Positions 1-10,292 of a stretch of DNA of 64,000 nucleotides are shown here, piece after piece. The DNA comes from Tipula vernalis. Its lineage: Eukaryota; Arthropoda; Insecta; Diptera; Tipulidae. Below the pieces are notes generated by a model, which did no database searches, was not told the DNA's origin, and was given only the letters and a program-made list of their open reading frames with translations. The stretch covers positions 114,442,838 to 114,506,837 of the forward strand of contig OY282558.1 of assembly GCA_958295665.1 (NCBI GenBank), given 5' to 3'. The position numbers and the translations under genes are program-made. The first letter of the stretch is position 1; every line of letters starts with the position of its first letter.

Positions 1-1490
1 CGAAATAACCATTAATATTTTTCGATTAGAGGTATTAAACAATAAGATTAACCTAGAAGATAAATTCTTTTAAATTTAAATCGCGAAAAGTTGACCAGCA
101 GCCGCAACGGACACTTCCTCCTCTGCTGCCAGTTTGAAAAAATTGACAGAAATTAAGTCCGAGTTAGGTACTTAGTAAGTTTATCAGATATTTGCGTTTT
201 GGATACATTTAAGGTGGTTAAGAAAATATAGCAACCGGGATTAGGTGGCCGCTGTATTTATGAAATCCGAAAGAACCAAAAAAAAAAAATACTTTAACTT
301 GCGTCAGTTCGTTACCAAAAAAATAAAAATTAAAAATTGCAAAGCCGAAATTATAAAAACTAAAGTTCGGAAAGGTTCGGGCCAGAACTCTAGAAGCAGT
401 TTTGTTGTCAACATGTCTATAAAACTAAGTACATACGCACACTTAAAAAAATATTGCTTATGTAATGTAAATTGCATTACATATAGGTCCAGTACAAAAT
501 AATACAAAGCTTGCATTAAAAAGGATCTAATAAAATTTGCATTAATTTGTAATACAGCAATTACATTAAATTTTAGTGCAACATTCATTAGAATGTAAAG
601 CAAGTTGTAGGAGAACCCTCAATCAACTGCATTAAAATTTATCAAAGACTGCATTAATAAAATATTTTAGAAGTATTAAATTTTAAAGCAAGTTGCATTA
701 AAAGTTGCGTAAGTAAAGCCCTTTTTTGCTGGGGTTTGGTCATTTGTCGAAATCTCAGAGAGTAGTTTACTTTAAAAACCAAATATTCATCTTTCTATTG
801 GCGGGCTACTTCACTTTATAGTGGCCTAAGGTAATCAATTATAAATTAAGAACTGAACAGTTTTCCTTTAACATAATAGACATTTTCTAATTCAGAAAAC
901 CCAATTATTTTATTTGTCATTTAGTCGGTTTGATTTAGCGAATTTTATATCAGTAAAACAAAACAAGTGCATGAATTTATTATTCATATGTATATTTAAG
1001 TCCGCTTATTTTAGTGAATTTTATGTCGGTAGAATTTTTCAATTTGAGCAGGTTGCTTTAAAATGTTTAAAAGTTTTATTAAACATAATTTTTAATGCAA
1101 ATACTGCTTTAGAAATTTTCTTAATTGCGTTAGAATATGCTAATAAGTGAAACAGAATCTTAATACTGATTGAGCCGTTTATTTTGAAATTGATATAAGT
1201 TTATATTTTGTTAAAGTGAAATAATGGAAGGAATGATAATCAATGAATGCAAAAGTATGTCTATGATATTTTGAATTTTCTTATTTATTGCACAAGTATT
1301 AGAGATTTAATTTTTTAATTTTGGCTTTACATTTTTTACCGCCAATTAAAGTTTTTAATTTTCTTGTATATTTAGGTATTAGTTTACTCCATTTCCATGG
1401 TAAATGCGTTGATTTTCATCAAAATCGGTTAAGAAATAGCCAAAAGCCATCAGAACTCCATCTAAATATCATGTTAGTTCCCTTCCATTC
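1..1490. other. Non-coding A+T-rich leader to the BEL/Pao remnant
   Basis: I see no convincing gene here. A G+C-richer patch at about 85-135 and 190-260 could belong to the 5' LTR or leader of the adjacent BEL/Pao element. No matching 3' LTR copy and no primer-binding site could be recognised, so that assignment is only a guess from position. Short ORFs on both strands have the composition of random A+T-rich DNA. Confidence 0.5.
471..700 (+). repeat. Iterated TTGCATTA motif
   Basis: The octamer TTGCATTA or a one-base variant recurs at about 472, 511, 537, 562, 628, 650 and 693, at irregular spacings of roughly 20-60 bp. Between the copies the DNA is unrelated. This is more frequent than A+T composition alone would suggest. 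It could be a degenerate short-period repeat, the subterminal motif array of a decayed element, or a cluster of POU/octamer-like sites. The sequence alone cannot decide between these. Confidence 0.4.
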
Positions 1491-1493
1491 TAA

Positions 1494-2660
1494 TTGGCCA
1501 TCTTCCATAACTTCAAAGTACTCCAGGTCAGACTATCCCGTGCGCAAGACATTCTTGAGCAATTTACAAGTGTAGAGAACAAAATGTTCAAACTAGAAGA
1601 AAATGAGGCTTCAGAGATAGCTAAATTCGAGGAAGATTATTTTAGCGCTGTATCATTCTTGAATGCACGAATACGTAAACTGTCTGTTTAAGAAACCACG
1701 GACAACCTGGCTCATAATAATACTCTAAATGCTTCACAACAGCAATTTGGCGATATACGAGTACCAAAGATTTGCATTCCAACATTCTCCGGTGACTACA
1801 AGCAATGACAATCATTCTTTGATTTATATTCGGTCACTATACAAGAGAAGGAAAGTCTTACAGCAGCTCAGAAATTCCAGTACCTTAAGAGCTTACTAAA
1901 GGGAGAAGCGGAATCATTAATAAGGAATTTTAGTATTACCGAGGCCAACTATTATGAAGCTTTCCAATGATTATGTAATAGGTATGATCGAAAACGACCT
2001 ATGGTTTCAGCTTTTATTAAAACCTTCATGGAACAGGCGAGTATTAATCATGCTATCGCATCAAACATTCGTAAGCTTATGGATACTTCCGACGAATAAT
2101 ACGAGGACTAAAGGCACTTAGGCCAGAGGCAGAAAAGCGCGATCCATGGCTTCTTTACATTATTTTGAATAAACTAGAAAAAGAAACCAGAAACCAACGG
2201 GCTTTAAGTACAACCGAAACTGAGTTCCCTACATTTGATGAGCTGATAAAGTTTTTGGTGAAACTCACATACGAGAAGAAAAATTTTACTAAAATGGTAT
2301 TCGCAACCAACACGAAACCCATGTCAAACCAGTTTAATTGCCCATTGTATCCAGGAAGATCATAAGATGTTTATGTGTGCTCGGCTAAAGGAAATTAATA
2401 CTAGCGAAAGGTTAGAGTATCTCAAAAAATCAGGTAAATGCTTCAATTGTTTAAGTGGTACTCATCGAATTATGGATTGCAGAGTTAAAAGCCGATGTCA
2501 AATTTGCCATCGAAAACAAAGCACCTTGATTCATTCTGATAAAGAGCTTAAACTCACTCCAGATATGCAAAATGGTCAAGAAGCTTCAAATACAACGGTG
2601 GCAAGCACATCACAAAATTATAAAACGAATTGTGAGTGCTGTTGTGCTAATCAAGGGACA
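1494..2660 (+). pseudogene. BEL/Pao retrotransposon gag, degenerate
   Basis: Gag region of a BEL/Pao LTR retrotransposon. It would form the particle that packages element RNA in the cytoplasm. The frame opens at about 1494 with a helical stretch. Near 1765 comes a segment reading VPKICIPTFSGDYK, typical of the DUF1759 gag domain of BEL/Pao elements, followed by FQYLKSLLKGEAESLI. A zinc-knuckle-like region near 2445-2530 reads CFNCLSGTHRIMDC and CQICH. The frame is broken by stops near 1690, 1806, 1968, 2098 and 2364. The order gag, protease, RT is preserved downstream. Family assignment is firm; no functional product is expected. Confidence 0.85.
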
Positions 2661-3345
2661 GGATAACCCGTTTATCAAGAGTAGGGTGTTATTGGATTCA
2701 TGTTTACAAGCTTCATTTATTTCCGAAGCACTAGTCCAGAAATTAAAGCTACCCAAAAGAAATGGGCGAGTGTTGATTGAAGGACTTGGTCGAGAAAAAC
2801 TTGGACAGTCAAACGGGATAACTGAGATTACAATCTCTTCAAAAGAAAGCAACAAACTGTTCATTACAGATGCTTACGCAGTTCCGCAAATTACCACAAA
2901 CTTGCCAAGTTGGAAATTGGGAACAGAATTTCTTTCGGAGTTTAAGAAGTTAAATTTGGCTGATTCAGGAGGTTGTGGTGCATCGACAATATACATTTTA
3001 CTTGGTGTGGATATATTTTTTAAATATCTCAAGAGTGGCAAAATTGATTTGCCAAATAAACTAGTGGCAGTAGAAACCGATTTTGGTTGGATTCTCGCGG
3101 GAACACCACATTGGGCAGGACCATCAAGTTTAAGATCATTCAATATTTTGGCGGATATTGATAGAAATCTGCATATGTTCTGGGAAATAGAGGAAATCCT
3201 TAAGAAACCAAGGGGAACTACTACTGATGACAACAGATGTGAAGAATTATTCAAGGCCACATGGAATATGGCACATGAAATATATACCAAGTCCTCCCGA
3301 TCAGAAGTTGTATTATCTACCACATCACGGTGTGGAGAAAGCTTC
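2660..3345 (+). pseudogene. BEL/Pao aspartic protease domain (pol 5' part)
   Basis: Open stretch downstream of gag encoding a DUF1758/A17-like aspartic protease. It would cut the Gag-Pol polyprotein during particle maturation. The residues after about 2685 read VLLDSCLQASFI. In active relatives the equivalent motif is LLDSGSQ..FI, so the residue after the serine is Cys rather than Gly. Further on are LLGVDIFFKYL (near 3000) and WILAGTPHW (near 3090), both characteristic of BEL/Pao proteins just before RT. The frame runs open from about 2572 to 3378, making it the longest intact piece of the element. It overlaps the start of the RT-coding sequence in another frame, so at least one frameshift separates them. 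Confidence 0.8.
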
Positions 3346-4430
3346 CAGTTCAACTACAAAATTACGAGTAGTTTTTGATGGGTCGACGAAATCGCAAAGC
3401 GGAATATCCTCAGTACAACCACCCCTAGTGGAAATCCTAATACGCTTCAGGCAACACGCTTTCGTAGTCACTGGTGATGTGGAAAAGATGTACAGACAAG
3501 TGTGGGTCTCTGAAAGGATAGTGAACTGCAAAACATCTTATGGCGTCCACATTCCAATACACCAGTGCGTAGATATTGTTTAAAGACCGTTACTTATGGT
3601 ATGGCGTCAGCTGCATATTTAGCTACTCGAAGTTTAGTGAAAGTTGCCGGAAACATCCGATCAGAATTTCCAAACGCTGCTAAATCAATCGAAGAGGACA
3701 CCTACATATATTGACGATCTAATGACGGGAGCTAATACCATCGAAGAATTGCAGGATTTAATTATCGCCCTCCGAAACTATCTAGAAAAGCACGGATTTC
3801 ACCTTCGGAAAGGTGAAGATGTTTAGGAGAACAAGGCAATTTAATGTCGAAATCTATAAATAATAATGAAGATATAAAAATTTTAGGTCTTTCTTGGAAT
3901 CAAGGTGAAGATACATTCGGGTTTACTTCCAACTTATCAGAGAGCAGCCGCTATACAAAGCACCTTATTATTCGAAGCCAGCAAAAACATCGATCCACTA
4001 GGGTGGTTATCTATAAAGCACGGATTTCACCTTCGGAAAGGTGAAGATGTTTAGGAGAACAAGGCAATTTAATGTCGAAATCTATAAATAATAATGAAGA
4101 TATAAAAATTTTAGGTCTTTCTTGGAATCAAGGTGAAGATACATTCGGGTTTACTTCCAACTTATCAGAGAGCAGCCGCTATACAAAGCACCTTATTATT
4201 CGAAGCCAGCAAAAACATCGATCCACTAGGGTGGTTATCTCCATTAACAATTAGAGTCAAGATCTTGTTTGAAGCTCTTTGGGTCAGAAACATAGCATGG
4301 GATGACGAGTTTCCGCAGGATATATTAGAAGAATGGCTCAAAATAAGGCACGAATATTCGATGATTACACAAATTAAGCTGTTAAAGTGGATCAAGACAA
4401 CAACCAAATTCACGCTTCATGTCTAATTAG
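3290..4430 (+). pseudogene. BEL/Pao reverse transcriptase, truncated and frameshifted
   Basis: RT domain that would copy element RNA into DNA in the particle. Motifs in order are LPHHGVEK (about 3310), KLRVVFDGS (3358), VTGDVEKMYRQV (3470, catalytic Asp in the palm), VTYGMASAAYLATR (3590) and YIDDLMTGANT (3705, the catalytic YxDD box). ILGLSWN, the BEL connection region, follows at about 3880 and again at 4108 because of a tandem duplication. FEALWVRNIAWDDEFP follows at about 4270. Frameshifts lie near 3370, 3570 and 3695, with a stop at 3823. Recognisable coding stops at about 4430. No integrase or 3' LTR is seen, so the 3' half is lost. Confidence 0.85.
3787..4240 (+). repeat. 226-bp direct tandem duplication inside BEL RT
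   Basis: Positions 3787-4012 and 4015-4240 appear identical by eye, at an offset of 228 bp. The unit runs from AAAGCACGGATTTC to GTGGTTATCT and includes the in-frame stop after GKGEDV. It therefore repeats a non-functional segment and must postdate loss of coding function, or be an assembly artefact. The absence of mismatches, in an element otherwise full of them, shows that the duplication is young. Confidence 0.85.
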
Positions 4431-4862
4431 TCTAATAAATGTCTAATTAGCTGCGTCTATGTGGTTGCAAAAAATCATAAAGGCGAAGAGAAGTGAAGTC
4501 TGTTATCTGTTGAGGTATTAATCATTCATTTTGAAGTATGCAATTTGTCAAAACAATAAAAAAAATGATTGACAGTTCTCATTTTTGATAAGTTTCAAAT
4601 TTTATATTACGAAAACAACCAAAAATTACTATGGTTGAGAAATTTTGTTGGATTCGATATTGTTTTCATCGCCATAGCCACTATATTTTGTTAGTGCCAC
4701 TAAATATTGGTAGAAAACTTGGATTTTTTCCATGGGAACGATAAGTTTTTTATATGGTAATGGAGCATTTCTTTGCTAATATCGTGAATAAAAACAACAA
4801 AAAAAACTAAAATCTGAAAACAAGATTGAAACGCAGAGTGAAAAACTGTGGATGCATACTAA
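4431..4862. other. Non-coding spacer
   Basis: Immediately after the BEL remnant the sequence GTCTAATTAG is repeated at about 4421 and 4440. The rest is A+T-rich with no gene, repeat or RNA feature that I can support. Confidence 0.5.
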
Positions 4863-5805
4863 AGGTCGAGTTACAATTGATCCGTTCCATTCCGTTCCGC
4901 TTCTCCGTCCAAATTAGTTTTATACATTTTCTGTACATTTTGTATGAAGAAACGGAATGGTTAGTTATAATAAAATGGAAAGATACGGACGAGCTCATTC
5001 GTTTTTTCAAAAAGTTTAGAATTTACGGAAAGACGGAACATCTTAACCAAACAAATTAAATTAATGTTTTTTTTTTTTTTTGACATAACGTGAGAAGTAG
5101 GCTGTAACTACATAGGGATTTTCGATTATTTGAAAACATTAAAAAAAGTATTAAATTGTTATAAATTAAATTAAATTAAGAAAAATGGATATACTTATTA
5201 GAAATGGAATTATTATATGTTTCCGTCGATCGAACCAACGCAATTTGGCATATTCCAAATATTTAGAAAATCTTTTGCGATGATTTCGTAATCAGCTTTA
5301 TTTGGCTGAGAGACTCATACGGGAGACAATATTTTCCAAATGTTCCATTTTAATACTTACAAATAAAGTAACCGCTAATAACCTATTTTCAAAATGAATT
5401 GGTTTACGATTCGACATTTTTGTCAAATTTTCATTAACTAAATTTAATAACAAGTTATAGATATCCCTGGTCATTATAGTTTGGATGAAGATTTCTTCAC
5501 TATCTAACTTTTTCATTTGGAGAAAGCTAGTCTTAAAATGCCCGGATTCGTCCCTATCCAGATTTAATGGACGGTCCACCATCTTCTTTTTTTCTTATAA
5601 ATTCTATAATATTGTTTATACAAAACGTATAAATCAAAGAGATTTTCTAAAGATTTTAGAGTCTCGCAGTCTTCCATTTTATTTTTTTATTTGTATTTCA
5701 AATGTCAGTTTAAATAGACGGAACGGATGCAATGTAACCATCAAACGGAAAGACAAGACGGAGAACAACGGAACGAAACGAGGCGGATTCATTGTAACTC
5801 GACCT
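4863..5805 (-). mobile_element. PIF/Harbinger-like element, internal-deletion derivative
   Basis: A 943-bp DNA transposon. Both ends begin with the perfect 15-bp terminal inverted repeat (TIR) AGGTCGAGTTACAAT. The similarity then continues imperfectly for about 30 bp through G+C-rich CCGTTCC/CTCCGTC blocks. It is flanked on both sides by TAA (4860-4862 and 5806-5808), the 3-bp TWA target duplication expected of PIF/Harbinger elements. The minus strand keeps the N-terminal part of a Harbinger transposase up to the first catalytic Asp. The rest of the enzyme is missing, so the copy is non-autonomous. Confidence 0.88.
5215..5582 (-). pseudogene. Harbinger transposase N-terminal fragment
   Basis: Minus-strand coding remnant inside the TIR-bounded element. 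The first part (5582-5300) has a Harbinger-like layout: LDRDESGHF, then TRDIYNLLLNLVNENL, then FENRLLAVTLFVSI. This corresponds to the helical region before the catalytic core. After a frameshift near 5300, the next frame reads FLNIWNMPNCVGSIDG (about 5280-5225). That is the classic Harbinger motif whose Asp is the first residue of the DDE triad. A stop follows two codons later and the second Asp and the Glu are absent. The family normally encodes about 350-400 residues; only about 120 remain. Confidence 0.8.
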
Positions 5806-5907
5806 TAAGAATTAATCATAATTAAAAAAACACTTTTAAATGTCTATAGAAAAATAGAAAAACTGTGAAAATCGAGTAGTCATAAACTATAAAAGCAAAT
5901 CATTCAT

Positions 5908-6074
5908 GCCGAGTTTACGGCCATTTTCTGATGAACAATTTTCAACAGGCAACCAATCGACGTAGTCTATTTTGTAAACAAATTTCCCCTTCCGAACATA
6001 ATTCTTTTGTTTTCTATTTAAAATATATTGAATCTGCTGAAAATTTTTCATCAGAAAATGGTCGTAAACTCGGC
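5908..6074. mobile_element. 167-bp inverted-repeat miniature element
   Basis: The ends are inverted copies of one another. GCCGAGTTTACGGCCATTTT (5908 onward) matches the complement of the right end (up to 6074) over about 38 bp with two or three differences. The roughly 90-bp middle encodes nothing. TTCA occurs just outside each end (5903-5906, one base from the left end, and 6075-6078), a possible 4-bp target duplication. Class is uncertain. Confidence 0.7.
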
Positions 6075-6429
6075 TTCAGGTTAACGAAAATCTATAACAA
6101 AAACAATTGTTTCCGCATGGCAATGCAAAAAATATTATAAAATATCATCGAACAATTTTTTTTATTGAGTGCAATTTAGAAATCGTGTTGCAATATTATT
6201 TCAGCATGATTTTTGCATGAAATTCCTTTCCTGCCTTATTTTAAACAAAAAATCTTACTCAAAAGCGCTCGTTTCGACACGTTCGTTGAAAAAAATTGTT
6301 GCATTTGTACGGGGAGTCACAAAATCTAAGTTGTGTGAAAATCAATAGTATTTTTCCAGGCTACTTTGACTTACAACAAAATTTTGTTTCCTATTTTTTT
6401 TATATATATTTTCCTAACGGCTGGATCTT
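6075..6429. other. Non-coding spacer
   Basis: A+T-rich. No gene or repeat is recognised. Position 6391-6404 (TTTTTTTATATATA) resembles the DNA just beyond the right end of the following Penelope-like element (9450-9464) and may be part of its target duplication. Confidence 0.4.
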
Positions 6430-6581
6430 AATATTTCCTCTAGTCTTCGGGTTTGGCAGCCAATAAAACTAATTTTTAATATTTATGTCGACGTTTCGAT
6501 AATTTTATTATCTTCTTCAGGTCTACAACGGTTTTAACAATACATACATACAAAGTTTATTAAAATATATAGAAATTACTA
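6430..6581 (-). repeat. Left inverted terminal repeat of the Penelope-like element
   Basis: Pairs with 9301-9452. The match is essentially complete apart from a 14-nt block (6514-6527) that lies in opposite relative orientation in the two arms. It contains, on the minus strand, the hammerhead-like core described separately. Confidence 0.9.
6487..6526 (-). ncRNA. Hammerhead-ribozyme-like motif
   Basis: Reading the minus strand gives GTAGAC, CTGAAGA, A, GATAAT-AAA-ATTATC, GAAA, CGTC, GAC. This matches the hammerhead core CUGANGA, stem II, GAAA. Cleavage would be after GUC, and a minimal palindromic stem III (ACGU) could form in a dimer. Hammerhead motifs are established in terminal repeats of Penelope-like elements. 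Stem I pairs poorly by eye, so catalysis is doubtful. The motif is seen directly; activity is inference. Confidence 0.55.
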
Positions 6582-6607
6582 TTGGGTGAAAAGAAAAAAT
6601 AGACAAC

Positions 6608-9136
6608 ATGGAACAATCACATCGAGGATTTATTAATTATGTCCGACAGCACTTCAATAATGACGTCTGTCTCACCATCAAGAAATATATGACGGTAAAC
6701 CGAAAATTGGCCAGTTACACATCAAGGAAAATGTTCCTGACACGATGTAGAAGGTATGGTGTGTTTCCTAGTCTGATTATTAATAACGTGAATTGTGTTC
6801 ACAAATACAGAACCGAATATGCCATTCAATAATAAAATTCAAAATTTATTAGAAAATTGTAAAAGAAAAATCCTGAATGTCGAAATTGAAATTACGTTTT
6901 GGAAAATAAAAGATTTCAATCGTATTATTTCGGCCCACAAATAGAACTGAACCAATTAAATTTAGACGGACGGTTTCTCCAAGAATTTTTTGCTACACAG
7001 GACCAAATATTTTGTAATTTACTAAATTCTTTTTTAAACGTTGTAAATAGGAAGTTCGATGCCATACGCAATCATCAAAATCGCACTTTTGATATTGCAC
7101 ACCATAATGCGTGCCGAAACATAAGTAATATTGATATTCCAAACGAAGTCTTGGATATTGTGAGCTTGGGACCAAAATTTAATTTGCCATTTTTTAATAA
7201 GGAAGATATTCCGGCGTTAAAAATTTTGGCTCAAACAGAATCAATAATTCAAGAAATTAATGGTGACTTTCAACAAAACGTCGCAAGGTTTCAAGTTTGC
7301 TATGTTCTTCAAAATTTCTTGTCGCGGAATTGTATCCTAACAATGAAAGAAAAACATTTAAAACATTTGACCATTGAAACAAAAAATTTTTTGAGACACA
7401 ATCAAAATATTATTATTTTAAGTGCGGATAAAGGAAATATGTCGGTGATAATGTTAAGATCAGAGTATGAGGACAAAATAAAAATTTGGTGAGCGATCAA
7501 AATACATACAAAACATTAAACAGGGACCCCACACTTTCACTACAAAATTTGAACAACAACAAAATTAAACATTTATTTATAGGCAATCATATTGACCGCG
7601 AAACTAAGACCAAGCTTACGACCTACTCTTCAGTTGTATACCTAAATTATACGGACTTCCCAAAATCCATAAACTGGATCATCCACTTAGGTCTATTGTA
7701 TGTTTCATAAATAGCCCTACATATAAAACATCAAAATATTTAGCTGAAACGTTGAAAAGTTCAATTGATAATCGGAGGTACAATTGTAAAAATTCGTACG
7801 AATTAGTAGATTTCGTAAAACAACAAAATATTCCAAATCACTATGTATTAATAAGCTTGAACGTAGTTACCTTGTTCACCAATATTAAGATTGATTTGAC
7901 TGTAGAAACAATTTCAGATAGGTGGTCAATGATAGAACCACATACCAGAATACCCAAAATAAAATTTCTAGATATTCTAGAATTTTGTTTAAAATCAGAA
8001 TATTTCAGCCTGTTTAGCAACTACTTTAAACAAATAAATGGCGTTGCAATGGGTTCAATATGGGTCCTCTATCTCCAGTAGTGGCTGATGTCGTAATGGA
8101 AGTGCTACTTGACACCGTCTTGAGCTCAATTGATTTTAATATTTTATTTATTAAGAAATACGTCGATGATTTATTGTTGTGTGTACCTGATGATAAAATT
8201 GGTTGTATACTTTCAAAATTTAATAGTAATCGTTTTGGTTTAGAATTTACTTTAGAAATGGAAGCGGATAATAAATTACCTTTTTTGGACACAATATTAG
8301 TTCGGAAGAATAACGGTCAAATTGATACTATTTGGTACGCGAAAAATTTATCGTCCGGTCGAATTCTTAATTTTAATAGTTTTCACCCTTTAAGTCAACG
8401 AATTAATACGGCGTTTGGTTTCGTCTACAGAGTTAAAAAATTAACCACAGATGTCACAGTTGATACCAATCAAATTATAAGGGATTATCTGATCAATAAT
8501 AAAAACCCGAAATATTTGATCAACAAATTAATCAATCAGTTTGATCAAACTAACAGTGGACAAATGGTTAGTACGGTCGGTACCAATAACAATGTTCATC
8601 AAAATTTAATATATAAATCAATTTATTACATTAAAAATCTCAGTGACCAAATTTCCAGCACATTGCGCAAATTCAATATAAATTGTAAAATTACATTTTC
8701 AGCGGCTAACTCTATTCGTAACATCTTTAGCCAAATCAAAGATATCACACCTAAATTAAATCGTTCGAATATTGTATATTTAATTCCATGTAACCATTGC
8801 CAATTGAAATACATCGGTACCACGAAACAATTATTAAAAAATCGAATTTCACAACATAAATCGGACGTCAAACCAACTATCAGAAATTCTCAAGCTACTA
8901 CATTATGCCAGCATTCCTCTGATACTGGACACACATTTAAATTTGATGAGGTAAAAATTTTGGACAGTGAAAAATTGTATAAAAATCGTTTATTTTTGGA
9001 AATGGCTTACATTATTGGTAATCATAAAATTGTTGTCAACAAAAAGAGTGATACTGACGATCTTAATCAAATTTATTCTGGCATCATTGATTTTATATAT
9101 AAATTCCCAAAATATAAATCATTTGTAGATTCTTGA
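6608..9136 (+). pseudogene. Penelope-like RT plus GIY-YIG endonuclease, frameshifted
   Basis: Single original reading frame, now in several pieces. The N-terminal part (6608-6832) has the Penelope-type SRKMFLTRCRRYGVFPSLI stretch. The RT begins with LSADKGNMSVIM (7420-7455), followed by LPKIHKL-like sequence (7650), then GVAMGS (8040), PLSPVVADVVME (8066) and YVDDLLL (8159-8180, catalytic Asp pair). LPFLDTILVRKNNG follows near 8275. The C-terminal GIY-YIG nuclease has IVYLIPCNHCQLKYIGTT (about 8775), an Arg-containing RISQH helix, and LEMAYI, whose Glu matches the family's catalytic Glu. Frameshifts lie near 6830-6900, 7490, 7640-7690 and 8050. A stretch with ATGGGT repeated at 8050-8064 explains the last one. 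Frame 8060-9136 is open throughout, covering palm, thumb and nuclease. Confidence 0.9.
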
Positions 9137-9300
9137 AATTCCAAATTCAAAAAGTTTGTTTACTAAAAATATTTTGATTGTTAATTTGAATCAATTTTTC
9201 GTTTGTGAAAAAATTTTATTTTCTATTTACAAGTTCGTATGACAAGAAATTTTCTTCAAATTTATATATACATATATTTATGGTAAGTCGGAATATGGCA

Positions 9301-9452
9301 TAGTAATTTCTATATATTTTAATAAACTTTGTATGTATGTATTGTTAAAACCGTTGTTCAGGTCTACAAGATAATAAAATTATCGAAACGTCGACATAAA
9401 TATTAAAAATTAGTTTTATTGGCTGCCAAACCCGAAGACTAGAGGAAATATT
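9301..9452 (+). repeat. Right inverted terminal repeat of the Penelope-like element
   Basis: Reverse complement of 6430-6581. It retains the GATAAT-AAA-ATTATC hairpin and CGAAACGTCGAC on the plus strand. The CTGAAGA half of the hammerhead-like core is flipped (9355-9368), so this copy should lack a ribozyme core. Confidence 0.9.
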
Positions 9453-10292
9453 TTTTTTATATACGGTTTTAGAACTGTATTCGATTCACTCCCACACGGA
9501 TTCTACAATCGACCTGTCGAATCGATTTGTCGACAGAAAATGTCTGTATCGCCAAATTGTTCATGAAATTTATGATGTCTTTGCCAGAAATACAAAATCA
9601 CCGCTAATGTCTCGTTTTACGAACAAAATTCTTGCTAAGGATTAGCAATTTATCAAAGCCTAAATACCTATTTATGCGAGCTTTTTTATTTGGGTTTGTT
9701 AACATCAACACCCCAAATGGTTTTCTGATATAATTTTTTAATATTTTTCTTTGGATGTTCTTAACATGAGAAGAATGTTCACTTCAGATATTTTGAAAGG
9801 TGTTGTTTTGTTTGGTATTGAAAATTAGAACAGAAATATTTGTGCCCTTTCAACCCAATAAACAAAATAGAAAACCTGCTGAAAATAGAAAACCTGCTGC
9901 TGATTCATCTTATATAATCCAGAATCTGTTTTTTATCTTTAAATTTAATTTTAACAATTAGAGAAAATTTGGAAAATTTATTAATTCGAAATTCTCAATA
10001 AAATTAAGCTCAAAATTATTTATTTTCAAAATCCAAGTTCTAACATTTAATTTGTAAACTTTAACCGTTAGAAATTCAATCGATCGTAAATTTTTTATTT
10101 ACAAAATAATTTTAGTTTCAAAATTTATTTAAACATTTATTTTTACTGTGATTTTTTTCTTCTTACTATTTATCTATCATCCCAGATATTCAGAAATAAA
10201 ATGAAAAATCCCGTGTTGTATTCGGCATGTATTGTAAAAATATTAAAAATTTGACAATTTTGAAAAGCTATTTTGGAGGGAAGCTCGGAAAA
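9453..10292. other. Non-coding A+T-rich spacer
   Basis: No supported gene. A short direct repeat, TAGAAAACCTGCTG, occurs at about 9869 and 9887. The remainder is low-complexity A+T-rich DNA. Confidence 0.5.

Larger units (their letters stand above)
6430..9452 (+). mobile_element. Penelope-like element with inverted terminal repeats
   Basis: About 3.0-kb Penelope-like retroelement. The left arm (6430-6581) and right arm (9301-9452) are almost identical copies of about 152 bp in inverted orientation. Penelope relatives are known to carry repeats in direct or inverted arrangement. Between the arms lies one coding region in Penelope order: N-terminal helical region, RT, then GIY-YIG endonuclease. 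The arms match so closely that insertion looks recent compared with other elements in the window. Even so, the coding frame has several frameshifts, so this copy is probably inactive. Confidence 0.9.

Noticed and set aside
1..1320. 5' LTR of the BEL/Pao element
   Set aside because: No matching 3' LTR exists downstream of 4430, and no primer-binding site or TG...CA borders were found, so it is only noted as possible.
2874..3353. 159-codon minus-strand ORF
   Set aside because: Antisense to the BEL/Pao protease region, whose plus-strand motifs are clear.
5485..5808. 107-codon plus-strand ORF
   Set aside because: Antisense shadow of the Harbinger transposase fragment; it ends in the right TIR.
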